A DNA stretch of 64,000 bases, taken from Affinundibacterium macrobrachii. GTDB lineage: Bacteria > Pseudomonadota > Gammaproteobacteria > Burkholderiales > Burkholderiaceae_D. Where the stretch lies: the NCBI RefSeq assembly GCF_014652415.1, contig NZ_BMYT01000007.1, positions 69,833 to 133,832 of the forward strand, given 5' to 3'. Of the stretch, positions 35,947 to 44,827 are shown piece by piece; position 1 is the stretch's first letter; each line of letters starts with the position of its first letter. The notes below the pieces were generated by a model. The model saw only the letters and a program-made list of their open reading frames with translations. It was not told where the DNA came from and did not search any database. Made by a program: the position numbers and the translations under genes.

Positions 35947-38622
35947 ATGAATAAGCACTATCTGACTTCTTTGTTTTCACCACGCTCGATGGTGGTGTTT
36001 GCTGGTGATTTAAATGCGCCAGAATTGCAGACTCCGGTAACACGGGTGTTCTTGCAACATTTGGACAAAGAATTTCAAGGTTCGGTCACCTATCTGGATA
36101 GCCGTGTCAAAGGAACGCTGGGCGATTTGGCTAGCTCGCGAGCGGATCTCGCTATTCTTGCACTTCCCAATAATGAGTTGGCATCGGCGTTAGAAGTGGT
36201 TGGCAGAATTCAGTGTCGTGCTGCTTTGATTCTGTCGATCGGTGTGGACGCGGTACAAGCAAAAAACTTACATAAAATCGCGAAACAACACGGCATTTCT
36301 TTGTTGGGACCAAACAGCTTAGGATTTCAACGGCCAAAAGCACGACTGAATGCCAGTGCGCTCGGCAAATTAGCGCAACCTGGGTCGCTGGCTGTGGTAT
36401 CGCAATCTGGCGCATTGACTAGCTCTATCTTGGATTGGGCGGGTAAGAATGGTGTTGGTTTTTCTGCGGTGGTGTCATTGGGGGTAAATACGGCGGTTGA
36501 CTTGGCGCAAGTCTTGGATTTCTTGGCAGATGACGCGGCGACGCAGACCATCGTGGTCTACATCGAAGGCATAAAAAACGCGCGACGTTTTATGAGTTCA
36601 TTGCGTGCCGCGGCCAATTCGAAACCTGTGATTGTTTTAAAGTCTGGACGCAAACCAGATGGATCGAAAGCGGCCTTGACGCACTCCGGCAATATCGTCG
36701 GTAGCGATGCAATTTTTGACGCGGCGTTGCAACGTGCCGGTGCGGTGCGTGTGCATTCTATGGTGCAGTTATTTGCTGCCGCCAAATGTTTATCGGCACG
36801 TTATTTACCAGTTGGTCGACGCTTAGCAATTATTTCGAATGGCGGTGGGCCGGCTGTATTGGCAGCAGATTTTGTTAACGAAGTTAGTTTAGAAATGGCG
36901 AAATTGCCGCCAGATGTGGTGAAAGATTTAAGCAAAAAAATCTCACCCTTCGCTGCACTGGATGAGTTGATAGATTTATCTCAAGACGCCAATGCAGAAC
37001 ATTATCGCGCGGCAGTAACTGCTTGTGCGCACTGTAACGATGTCGATGGCATCTTGGTAATCTTGTCACCGATTGCTGGTGTCGATACGGGCGCAATCGC
37101 CCAAGTTCTCGCCGATTTGCAAGCAACTGTCGGCAAGCCTCTCATCAGTTGTTGGATGGGCGATGAGAAAGTGACTGCTGCGCGTACGATTTTATTTAAA
37201 GCGGGCATCCCTAGTTTTAGAACGCCAGAAGCTGCGGTCGATGCATTTAATCATGTCTCCTTATTTCATCTTAATCAGCAATTATTACGTCAAGTACCGC
37301 CGCCACTCTCACAGTTGGCTAAGCCGGATTTAGAAGGTGCGCGAATCTTAATTGAAAGTGTCTTGGCCGAGCGTCGTAAGGTCTTGACCGAGATGGAATC
37401 GAAAGCCTTGTTATCAGCTTTTCATATTCCCGTCACCAAAACCATGTTGGCGCGCAGTTCAACTGAGGCAATGCTAGTCGCAAATCAATTGGGTTATCCA
37501 GTTGCTTTGAAAATTGATTCTGCCGATATTTTGCATAAATCGGATGTGCAAGGCGTCTTGCTGAATGTCGGTAATGCAACTGGCGTCCGTGATGGTTGGC
37601 AAGATATGTTGCATCGCGTTGGACAGATACGTCCTGACGCAAAAATTAATGGTGTGACAGTACAAAACATGTCGGGCAAACCGGAGGGGCGCGAATTATT
37701 TATTGGTGTCTCAACGGATGAATTATTTGGCCCCGTGATTTCATTTGGCGCTGGTGGCGTCATGATTGAATTGATTGCTGATCGTGCAATTGAACTACCA
37801 CCACTGAATCAATTCTTAGCGCATCGCCTAATTGATCGAGTTCGATGTGCTGAGATGTTGGCGAATTGGCGCGGTATGCCTGCAGTAAATCGGGAAGCAC
37901 TAGAACAGATTTTGCTACGCGTTTCTGAAATGGTGTGCGCCTTGCCGCAATTACGCGAAATGGATATTAATCCTTTGATCGTTGATCAGCATGGTGCATT
38001 AGCGGTCGATGCGCGGATTGTGGTTGATCATTCCCCAGCTGAACCGGGGAACTACGAACATCTGGCAATCTCGCCTTATCCTTCCGATAAAGAGACAGAA
38101 TGGCCGCTGCGCGACGGTCGTATGTATGTCGTGCGCCCCTTGCATCCGCATGACGCCGAGATGTTGCAAGACTTGGTACGTCGTTTGTCGCCAGAGAGTC
38201 GTTATTTCCGCTTTGTCTCGTCCATGCGAGAACTATCTGATCGTATGTTAGCCAAGTTCACTTTGATTGATTACGATAGAGAAATGGCCTTAGTGGCGAT
38301 TTATAACGAGCGCCAACCACAAGCTGATGGCAGTTTTATTGAAGTCGAACGTATTATCGGGGTGTCGCGCTATGTCACGAATCCAGATAAAAGTACCTGT
38401 GAGTTTTCTTTATTGATCGCAGATGATTTCGCCGGACAAGGCTTGGGAACGCGTTTGATGCAATCGATTATCGAAGTCGCTCGCAGTCGCGGTTTGGCTT
38501 ACATCGAAGGCTTAGTGTTAACGAACAATACGAATATGCTCAAGTTGATGCGCAGCTTGGAGTTCGATGTGAAGTCATATCCTGAAGATCCTGATTTCCG
38601 TCTTTGTGTAAAAGCCTTGTAG
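35947..38622 (+). CDS. Pat-type acyl-CoA synthetase-like / GNAT protein acetyltransferase
   Basis: 891 residues in four parts: CoA-binding domain (about 10-130), succinyl-CoA-ligase-like domain (150-450) with ALTHSGNIVGSDAI, ATP-grasp (480-700) with YPVALKIDSADILHKSD and REMDINPL, and a C-terminal GNAT domain (730-890) with DDFAGQGLGTRLMQSIIEVARSRGL as the acetyl-CoA site. This is the layout of Pat/YfiQ, which acetylates and silences acetyl-CoA synthetase. It sits just behind the HDAC-like gene, in the same direction, 114 bases apart. Confidence 0.92.
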   Translation: MNKHYLTSLFSPRSMVVFAGDLNAPELQTPVTRVFLQHLDKEFQGSVTYLDSRVKGTLGDLASSRADLAILALPNNELASALEVVGRIQCRAALILSIGVDAVQAKNLHKIAKQHGISLLGPNSLGFQRPKARLNASALGKLAQPGSLAVVSQSGALTSSILDWAGKNGVGFSAVVSLGVNTAVDLAQVLDFLADDAATQTIVVYIEGIKNARRFMSSLRAAANSKPVIVLKSGRKPDGSKAALTHSGNIVGSDAIFDAALQRAGAVRVHSMVQLFAAAKCLSARYLPVGRRLAIISNGGGPAVLAADFVNEVSLEMAKLPPDVVKDLSKKISPFAALDELIDLSQDANAEHYRAAVTACAHCNDVDGILVILSPIAGVDTGAIAQVLADLQATVGKPLISCWMGDEKVTAARTILFKAGIPSFRTPEAAVDAFNHVSLFHLNQQLLRQVPPPLSQLAKPDLEGARILIESVLAERRKVLTEMESKALLSAFHIPVTKTMLARSSTEAMLVANQLGYPVALKIDSADILHKSDVQGVLLNVGNATGVRDGWQDMLHRVGQIRPDAKINGVTVQNMSGKPEGRELFIGVSTDELFGPVISFGAGGVMIELIADRAIELPPLNQFLAHRLIDRVRCAEMLANWRGMPAVNREALEQILLRVSEMVCALPQLREMDINPLIVDQHGALAVDARIVVDHSPAEPGNYEHLAISPYPSDKETEWPLRDGRMYVVRPLHPHDAEMLQDLVRRLSPESRYFRFVSSMRELSDRMLAKFTLIDYDREMALVAIYNERQPQADGSFIEVERIIGVSRYVTNPDKSTCEFSLLIADDFAGQGLGTRLMQSIIEVARSRGLAYIEGLVLTNNTNMLKLMRSLEFDVKSYPEDPDFRLCVKAL

Positions 38623-38634
38623 CGAGAGACCAAT

Positions 38635-39405
38635 TTATTTTTTGTTTTTCTGCGCGTAGTAATTCGCGATATATTCAGGCCGTATCATGCTTTGGAAATA
38701 ATTCGGAATCCATGGGCGCGCAGAGAGCATAAAACTCATTCTGTGTTTTTCTTCAAACGGTAAATTGGCATCCAAGTGATGTTGATCCGAAATATCGCGC
38801 GCCAGTTGCCGCATGCGCGTGAGTAACATCGCGCTTGATTGTTTCGATAACATGACTGTGATGAACTGCATCATGTCGTGCTTACCATCAAAACTAGCAT
38901 CGAGATAATCTGCAAACGATTCTCGACGATGGAATTTTTGAATCGGCCCATTGGGTATCCAGCGGAAAATCCGTGATAACAAAAGTTTGATCCGATTATT
39001 CGGCATCAATTCAATGATGCCTAGGTGATCTAGACGTACTAAATAGGCGATCACTTCGGTTTCGCTCATCGCATAAATATCGACGATTTGTTGCAGCGTC
39101 AGATAGTTCATGGCCGATACGGCGACGATGAATTTTTTCGGATCGCTGATTAATTCTTCTTCTTGCTCGTAGCTGAGTTCATCAATCAGCGATTCTTCAT
39201 AACTGCGCGAGGTCAATTCATGCAAGCTGATTTGCGCCGCATCCAATATTTGGTCGAGACGATGCAAGCTCAGGTTCTTCGACGCAAACATACGCTTAAC
39301 GCTGGATTCCGACACACCGATTTTTTGTGCCAAATCAAAATAAGTAATACGACGCGATTTGAGTTCACGCTTCAGAACATCAATTAAGGTAGAGGCTTTT
39401 GTCAT
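38635..39405 (-). CDS. XRE/Cro-type transcriptional regulator
   Basis: 256 residues from MTKASTLIDVLKREL (39405); an ORF extension to 39450 has no support. The N-terminal HTH reads YFDLAQKIGVSESSVKRMFASKNLSLHRLDQIL (about 21-53). The rest, about 190 residues, has helical character with LTLQQIVDIYAMSETEVIAYLVRLDHLGIIEL resembling a second winged-helix-like segment. Targets unknown. Convergent with the Pat gene, 12 bases apart. Confidence 0.85.
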   Translation of the reverse strand: MTKASTLIDVLKRELKSRRITYFDLAQKIGVSESSVKRMFASKNLSLHRLDQILDAAQISLHELTSRSYEESLIDELSYEQEEELISDPKKFIVAVSAMNYLTLQQIVDIYAMSETEVIAYLVRLDHLGIIELMPNNRIKLLLSRIFRWIPNGPIQKFHRRESFADYLDASFDGKHDMMQFITVMLSKQSSAMLLTRMRQLARDISDQHHLDANLPFEEKHRMSFMLSARPWIPNYFQSMIRPEYIANYYAQKNKK

Positions 39406-39640
39406 AACTTTAAGTTGTGGCTGTAAAAGTATCGAAAAATGATACAGCAAGCTACGATTTATGCAACTTTTGGATTAATAGTTGTCGAATTTCGCTACTC
39501 GCCTTGATAATGCTTGGCGTTTTTTCTTGGTAGATGGTGTGGCTAAGTCGACGATAGTTGTACGCTCTACCAAGTAAATAGGCAATAAAAATCAAAATAA
39601 AACGAATGACAAGAATCAATCAGACGCGAGGATGGCAAGC

Positions 39641-40171
39641 ATGACTTTAGAAACGGTAACTTTAGGCGGTGGTCGTTTTTGGGATTTGGAAGCGGTATTT
39701 CAACAATTGCGGGGTGTTAAAACCGTGCAGTGTGGTTATGCGGGTGGCCATCTTGCGTTTCCCAGTTATGAGGCGGTTTGCAGTGGTGATACCGGTCATG
39801 CGGAAGTAGTTCGCCTGCAGTTCGATAACGAGGTGCTTGCATTTGAGGAAGTGCTCGAAGTATTTTTTAAAGTTCACGATGCGTACACACCAGCTAATGT
39901 CGGTGGACAAATTGCCTCTCCCTTACGTTCAGTGATTTTTGTACATTCATCGCAGCAAAGAACAAGTGCACGCGAGTTCGTAAAGCAAATAGACCGGATT
40001 GCAAATGCCAAACTGATGACAGAAATTGCACCTTGTCCTGAGTTTTATCCCGCAGAATTAGAACATCAAAACTTTTATCGGAATCATAAAGAAGACACAT
40101 ATTGCGTCGAATTTATTTTGCCGAAAATTATGCGTTCGCGAGAGATCTTTAAGAAGAAGTTAGCAGCGTGA
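39641..40171 (+). CDS. MsrA-family protein with the catalytic Cys replaced by Arg
   Basis: 176 residues with the MsrA fold: GGRFWDLEAVF, CGYAGGHLAFPSYEAVCSGDTGHAEVV, LEVFFKVHDAYTP, LRSVIFVHSSQQ and FYPAELEHQNF. Authentic peptide Met-sulfoxide reductases have GGCFW; here the Cys is Arg (CGT at 39674-39676, one base from TGT). The conserved QYRS is also changed (SPLRS), and the usual YHQ reads EHQ. It is therefore probably catalytically dead for MsrA chemistry; a role as binding protein is speculation. ATG at 39641 is chosen over 39632 because GAGG would abut the earlier codon. Confidence 0.85.
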   Translation: MTLETVTLGGGRFWDLEAVFQQLRGVKTVQCGYAGGHLAFPSYEAVCSGDTGHAEVVRLQFDNEVLAFEEVLEVFFKVHDAYTPANVGGQIASPLRSVIFVHSSQQRTSAREFVKQIDRIANAKLMTEIAPCPEFYPAELEHQNFYRNHKEDTYCVEFILPKIMRSREIFKKKLAA

Positions 40172-40200
40172 TGGCGTGCATTGGAATTTTGTGAAACGTA

Positions 40201-40233
40201 GCTTAGAGCGTGCTTAAATCGAGCTTAAAGGCA
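40201..40233. repeat. Three 11-bp tandem repeats (GCTTAAATCGA type)
   Basis: GCTTAGAGCGT, GCTTAAATCGA, GCTTAAAGGCA in a row, 30 bases after the stop of the MsrA-like gene. Confidence 0.55.
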
Positions 40234-40265
40234 ACTAAAACACAGCTCAAATGCAGATAAAATAA

Positions 40266-40299
40266 AGGCTAGGATTCATTGACGAATCCTAGCCTTTTT
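40266..40299. terminator. Bidirectional terminator between the MsrA-like gene and pdxH
   Basis: AGGCTAGGATTC (40266-40277), six-base loop, GAATCCTAGCCT (40284-40295), T run after; on the other strand a T-rich stretch also follows the stem. Confidence 0.9.
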
Positions 40300-40302
40300 G
40301 TT

Positions 40303-40938
40303 TTAAGGTTGCAGGCGACTGATACTCCATGTGTCGTCGGCTTGGCGAGTGTAGGCGATTCTGTCGTGCAGACGTGAACTTCGACCTTGCCAGAATTCGA
40401 TAAAATCAGGAACGAGGCGATAGCCACCCCAATGCTCAGGACGTGGTGGATGGTCACCATATTTGGCAACAACTTCTGCTAATTGATCTTCTAATTGCTG
40501 ACGATTGGCGATCACTTGGCTTTGCTTAGAAGCGCATGCGCTTTGTCGGCTGCCTAATGGTCGGCTATGGAAATACGCATCATTGTCTTCTTCTGAGATC
40601 TTATGAATCTTACCTTCGATGCGCACCTGACGCTCGAGCGCCGTCCAAAAAAACAATAAAGCTGCATGACGGTTTTGCGATAACTCTTGTCCTTTACGGC
40701 TATCGTAATTGGTGAACCAAGAAAAACCGCGCGAGTCAAATTCTTTAATTAAGACGATGCGTGATGAGGGTTTACCTTCGGCATTCACGGTTGATAGGCT
40801 CATCGCGTTTGCTTCCGCTACTTCTGCTTTAAGTGCTTGGTCGAACCAATGTGCAAATTGTTTAAATGGATCGTGAGCGACGTCACTTTCAGCCAAACTG
40901 GCGAGTTGATAATCTTTTCTGAGGCTAGCAATTGACAT
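40303..40938 (-). CDS. pdxH: Pyridoxamine/pyridoxine 5'-phosphate oxidase
   Basis: FMN enzyme making PLP. 211 residues: [70 protein letters not shown] and the C-terminal signature [24 protein letters not shown] precedes the ATG. Its stop lies next to the shared terminator. Confidence 0.96.
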   Translation of the reverse strand: MSIASLRKDYQLASLAESDVAHDPFKQFAHWFDQALKAEVAEANAMSLSTVNAEGKPSSRIVLIKEFDSRGFSWFTNYDSRKGQELSQNRHAALLFFWTALERQVRIEGKIHKISEEDNDAYFHSRPLGSRQSACASKQSQVIANRQQLEDQLAEVVAKYGDHPPRPEHWGGYRLVPDFIEFWQGRSSRLHDRIAYTRQADDTWSISRLQP

Positions 40939-41106
40939 ACTTTTTCCTTGAAATGAAAACTTCGTCTAGAGCGAACTGAAGTTTTTTAGATAAATTTTCC
41001 GATTTGATCCTGACTTTGAACACATGATAAACACCATTGAAGACCAAGTCAGTTTTTGAGTGTAATTAAATCAGTTATGGATACTATTCGATGCTTTTCG
41101 ATGCTA

Positions 41107-41643
41107 TCAAATACTATTAATACCGCGTCGCGCCTGCATTGCCTGACCTAGTTTGTGCATTTGACCTGGATTAAATAAGCGCATTGCCATTGGTGCGATT
41201 TGCGTTTCCTCGATTTGCATGTGTTCTTGATAAATTGCTTGAAACTCCACCACATCATTTGCATCCAAACTCGAACTACTTCCATCTGCAATATTGCTTA
41301 GTTGCGTTTCTAAGCGTCGCCATTGATCTGCCATTTGCTGATGCTGTTGCAGAATTTTAGGCAATATCACGCTGAGTAATTCAGCATCACCTCCTTGTGC
41401 CGTTTGTGTCAGCTCAGGCAATAAATCAATTTCTTCATCATCGTGATGTAGTGGAGCCGCATTTTGAAAATACTTCAATACGGCCAGTACTGCTTTTTGT
41501 GCTTCCGCATCTGCGCCATTTTTTGCCAAGTGCGGTAATAATTTTTCTAAAGTAGCGAGTTGCTTACGAATTCGATCATGGCAATGCTTAAGAACTGCCA
41601 AAGGCTGATCGAAGCCAGGGGCGCTTGCAAATAGAATATCCAT
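41107..41643 (-). CDS. Hemerythrin HHE-domain protein
   Basis: 178 residues, all helical, cytoplasmic. The di-iron ligands expected for HHE domains are seen: LKHCHDRIRKQL, APLHHDDEEIDLLPEL, LQQHQQMADQW and IYQEHMQIEETQIAP. Such proteins handle oxygen, nitric oxide or iron stress. No clear Shine-Dalgarno. The short gap after its stop contains a doubled TTCGATGCT. Confidence 0.88.
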   Translation of the reverse strand: MDILFASAPGFDQPLAVLKHCHDRIRKQLATLEKLLPHLAKNGADAEAQKAVLAVLKYFQNAAPLHHDDEEIDLLPELTQTAQGGDAELLSVILPKILQQHQQMADQWRRLETQLSNIADGSSSSLDANDVVEFQAIYQEHMQIEETQIAPMAMRLFNPGQMHKLGQAMQARRGINSI

Positions 41644-41849
41644 GATAAATTTAAATTAAGTAAAGTTAAAACAAACAACTAGGCAGAAAAATTATCCAAC
41701 ATTCTAGCGAATTGCGCTCAATTCTGGCTGATCACGCTTGCGTAAGATCAAGTCGCCCATGCTTAATTAAGCCGAAGCTTGTAAAATAGCGCCAATTTTA
41801 GCGGTAATCGCAACCGCAGCCTTCATTTCCCCATAAAGAAATATTTCCC

Positions 41850-42668
41850 ATGCAGCAAGCTGTCTCCACTTTTGACGATATTGATTATGAACGCCGATTT
41901 GCTGGCGTTGCTCGCCTGTATGGCGCACAAGGTCTTGCTCGGTTTCAGCAAGCGCATATTTGCGTAGTTGGCGTCGGTGGGGTTGGATCGTGGGTGGTTG
42001 AAGCATTGGCGCGTAGTGCGATCGGTCAAATTACGATGATCGATTTGGATAATGTCGCCGAATCGAATGTAAATCGGCAGATTCAAGCAACAAGCTTAAC
42101 CTTAGGCAAAGCGAAAGTGACCGCGTTGGCAGAACGTATTGCCATCATCAATCCGTATTGCAAAGTGCATGAAGTAGAGGAGTTTGTAGAGCCTGATAAC
42201 TTATCGGAAATGATAGGACAACACCGCTTTGATTATGTGATCGATGCGATTGATAGCGTGAAAGCAAAGACCGCATTAATCGCTTATTGTCGCGAACAAA
42301 AAATACCTTTGATCACGATAGGCGCGGCAGGTGGACAGACTGATCCTTGCAAAATCGAAATTCGTGATTTATCTAGAACAGAGCAAGAACCATTGCTTGC
42401 TTTAGTGCGTAAGCGCTTGCGTCAGAATTTTGGTTTTCCACGCGGTAGCAAAAGTAAGTTTGGGATCGATGCCGTGTTCTCGATGGAGGCGTTACGTATG
42501 CCTGAGACAGCCGAGACTGCAGACGCATGTGCAGTTGATGCGAGCCAAGGAATTTCTGGCTTAAATTGCGCGGGCTTCGGCTCTTCAATCGTCGTCACCG
42601 CCTCTTTTGGGTTAGCTGCTGTTGCCCATGTATTGCGCAAATTAGCTTTTGCAACTGAGACAGATTAG
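41850..42668 (+). CDS. tcdA: tRNA threonylcarbamoyladenosine dehydratase TcdA
   Basis: E1-like enzyme that cyclises t6A at tRNA position 37. 272 residues: YERRFAGVARLYG start, ATP-binding VVGVGGVGSWVVEALARSAIG, IDLDNVAESNVNRQ, and DAIDSVKAKTALIAYCREQKIPLITIGAAGGQTDP. This pattern is TcdA/CsdL rather than ThiF or MoeB, which lack that last block and carry Cys clusters. Confidence 0.93.
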   Translation: MQQAVSTFDDIDYERRFAGVARLYGAQGLARFQQAHICVVGVGGVGSWVVEALARSAIGQITMIDLDNVAESNVNRQIQATSLTLGKAKVTALAERIAIINPYCKVHEVEEFVEPDNLSEMIGQHRFDYVIDAIDSVKAKTALIAYCREQKIPLITIGAAGGQTDPCKIEIRDLSRTEQEPLLALVRKRLRQNFGFPRGSKSKFGIDAVFSMEALRMPETAETADACAVDASQGISGLNCAGFGSSIVVTASFGLAAVAHVLRKLAFATETD

Positions 42669-42680
42669 CCTCGTCGAGAT

Positions 42681-42707
42681 CGCCATCAAGACTGTGACTA
42701 GATGGCG
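42681..42707. terminator. Hairpin between tcdA and the convergent EamA gene, no T tract
   Basis: CGCCATC (42681-42687) and GATGGCG (42701-42707) pair; the second arm abuts the stop codon of the EamA gene. Confidence 0.4.
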
Positions 42708-43607
42708 TTAAGCGCGTTTAGGTTCTCCGCGCAATGCCCAAACCACGCCCGCCATACACAAGACCATGCCCGACCATTCTATCCATCCTGGGTGGTAATT
42801 TTCTAATTGAATCGATAGCAAAACTGAGATGATCGGCGTAATGACGCCAATGAAGACAGTCTTTTGTGCGCCAATGCGATGGATCAGTGTGAAGTAACAT
42901 GCGAATGCGATCACCGAGCCAAATAGGGATAAATAAATCAAGGATAACCAATAGTTGATGCTAGATGGCAGTGTCCATTGTTCGCCACTGATCATTGCAA
43001 ACAAACTAATCCACGCAGTACCCCAAGCCATCGCCCATGCCATCGTCAATAAGACGTTTTGACTATGTTGACGGACTTTGACGACCACAACATTGCCAAA
43101 CGTACTGGCAAGCGTTGCAGTCAATGCCAAGCCTAAGCCGAGCAAAAAGTGGGTATCGTGACCAGAGTGCGTTTCTTCCCAATTATTTTTTAGGGCAGGA
43201 AAGAACAATAAGATCACACCAGTTATCGATACAAACGCCGCGCCCCAGATGCGCCAACTGAGCGGCTTTTTGAAAAATATTCTCTCAGTGATAGGAGACC
43301 AGATCACCATCAAGGCAAATAAGACAGCGACCAAGGCAGAAACTAAATATTGTTCTGAGGTGTAGGTACAGACGTAACTTAAAGAGAAAGTGAAAAATCC
43401 TTGCAGTGCCAGCCAGCCCTGTAGTTTCCAAGGCAAACGCAGCGACTCTTTTTTTAATAAGCACCACAAAAAAAGACAGAGTGAGGCTAACCCAAATCGA
43501 TATGCGACCGAAACTGCGGGTGCGACTTCGCCCAGTTGTTGTGTAATGGCCCAAAAGGTCGAACCCCAAATTAATGAGGCGATAATAAATAGTAGAGAAG
43601 ATGGCAT
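42708..43607 (-). CDS. DMT-superfamily transporter (EamA family)
   Basis: 299 residues, about ten membrane helices in two EamA halves: FIIASLIWGSTFWAITQQLGEVAP and the second with FGNVVVVKVRQHSQ to IGAQKTVFIGVITPIISVLLS. Substrate unknown. The hydrophilic cytoplasmic basic end is short. Different from the EamA protein at 11735-12679, so two paralogues are in the window. Confidence 0.88.
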   Translation of the reverse strand: MPSSLLFIIASLIWGSTFWAITQQLGEVAPAVSVAYRFGLASLCLFLWCLLKKESLRLPWKLQGWLALQGFFTFSLSYVCTYTSEQYLVSALVAVLFALMVIWSPITERIFFKKPLSWRIWGAAFVSITGVILLFFPALKNNWEETHSGHDTHFLLGLGLALTATLASTFGNVVVVKVRQHSQNVLLTMAWAMAWGTAWISLFAMISGEQWTLPSSINYWLSLIYLSLFGSVIAFACYFTLIHRIGAQKTVFIGVITPIISVLLSIQLENYHPGWIEWSGMVLCMAGVVWALRGEPKRA

Positions 43608-43705
43608 AGCCCGCTAGTGTAACTTTTTTTGCGCGAGCTTGCCGGTATTTGCTAGTCTTGTGTTAATTGTGCTGAGCTTATGCTCATGTTGAGCTCACTT
43701 TGCGC

Positions 43706-44812
43706 TTACTTTGCCGCTTGTCTAAACCGCTCAATACGTTTTTCAGTCATTGGATGGCTAGATAGGTAATCATTGATTTGATCTTCTAACCAACTGGATT
43801 GCCGTTTCTTTTTTGTTGATTTGTCGGTGGATGTATCTTGATCTAATGACTCAAATAAATCTGCTAAATGGGCTGGTGAAATGCCGCGTGATTGCAATAA
43901 GCGAATCGCGTATTCATCGGCTTCTGATTCTTTTTCTTGCGAATATCTTGCATTTAATAAGCCGCCAGCTGCAACACTTAGGATATTACTGAAATCGCCT
44001 ATGGTGGCACCAAGCAAAACGGTCATCAGCGATGTTTCGGTAATATTGTGCATGCTGTGCCGCAGTTCGATATGGGCGATCTCATGCGCCAGTACGCCTG
44101 CCAATTGCATTTCGCCAGCGCTGGTCAGTGGTAAATTCAGTGGCGAATTCAGTGGTGAATTCCGTTGCGATGTTGCTTGCGAATTCTGCTTGGGCATATG
44201 TTGCACCATCGCATCCGTCAGATAAATGCTGCCATTCGGCAGTGCCAAAGCATTCGCACCTATCTTCTCACTTTTGCGCAATTCCAAACGTAGCGGAATT
44301 CGGGTTGCATTTGGTTTAATCGCTTCAAATACCTTGGTGATTTGCGCTGCTTGCTCAGCCTTGATATCTGATTCTGTGAAATAGTCAGCATCTAACATGC
44401 TTTCAACTTCAGTCCCCAAAAAATCATCTGCTTGCTGTGGAATCATGGGCACAATTTGCTTAGCTAAAATCGGTCCACCATAACGATAGCTACCGTAGAA
44501 CAGAGCTAATACGACTGCGATAGCGAATAGCGCGATGCCCCAATTGCGCTGCCAATGTTCAACGAGACTGGCTTGGTAAGCAATTTGCGTCAATGCCGCT
44601 TGTTGATCTACGGGTGCGTGTATTTCACAGTGCGATCCATCATCAAATTGTAAGATCAGCGCGGCATTGAGATATGGTTCTGCTACGCGCGTAGTCTTCT
44701 TAGAAAAAAATTTATTGAATTGTGATGTGGTGATCTTGATCTGATCCGCATCGATGCGGATGTTGGCGGGCTGGATAATGCTACTTTGTGCATCAAAATA
44801 ATTTGCATTCAT
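43706..44812 (-). CDS. M48-family zinc metallopeptidase
   Basis: 368 residues. A single membrane helix (WGIALFAIAVVLALFYGSYRYGG, about 90-110), an N-terminal β-rich region, and a peptidase domain with GANALALPNGSIYLTDAMV, zinc motif LAHEIAHIELRH and the Glu in EKESEADEYAIRLLQ. It belongs to the M48 group near HtpX/BepA. A four-residue Asn-Ser-Pro-Leu repeat (about residues 215-228) just before the HExxH helix comes from three 12-bp DNA repeats. GAGGCG precedes the ATG. It lies 15 bases downstream of the DUF898 gene. Confidence 0.92.
   Translation of the reverse strand: MNANYFDAQSSIIQPANIRIDADQIKITTSQFNKFFSKKTTRVAEPYLNAALILQFDDGSHCEIHAPVDQQAALTQIAYQASLVEHWQRNWGIALFAIAVVLALFYGSYRYGGPILAKQIVPMIPQQADDFLGTEVESMLDADYFTESDIKAEQAAQITKVFEAIKPNATRIPLRLELRKSEKIGANALALPNGSIYLTDAMVQHMPKQNSQATSQRNSPLNSPLNLPLTSAGEMQLAGVLAHEIAHIELRHSMHNITETSLMTVLLGATIGDFSNILSVAAGGLLNARYSQEKESEADEYAIRLLQSRGISPAHLADLFESLDQDTSTDKSTKKKRQSSWLEDQINDYLSSHPMTEKRIERFRQAAK
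44130..44165. repeat. Three 12-bp tandem repeats inside the M48 gene
   Basis: GGTAAATTCAGT, GGCGAATTCAGT, GGTGAATTCCGT; in the gene's sense they code a repeated Asn-(Ser/Leu)-Pro-Leu. Confidence 0.85.
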
Positions 44813-44827
44813 TTGGGCGCCTCGCTT

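Noticed and set aside
41850..42668. ThiF as the missing ThiS adenylyltransferase
   Set aside because: The protein has TcdA/CsdL blocks and lacks the ThiF Cys cluster pattern; it is far from the thi operon.
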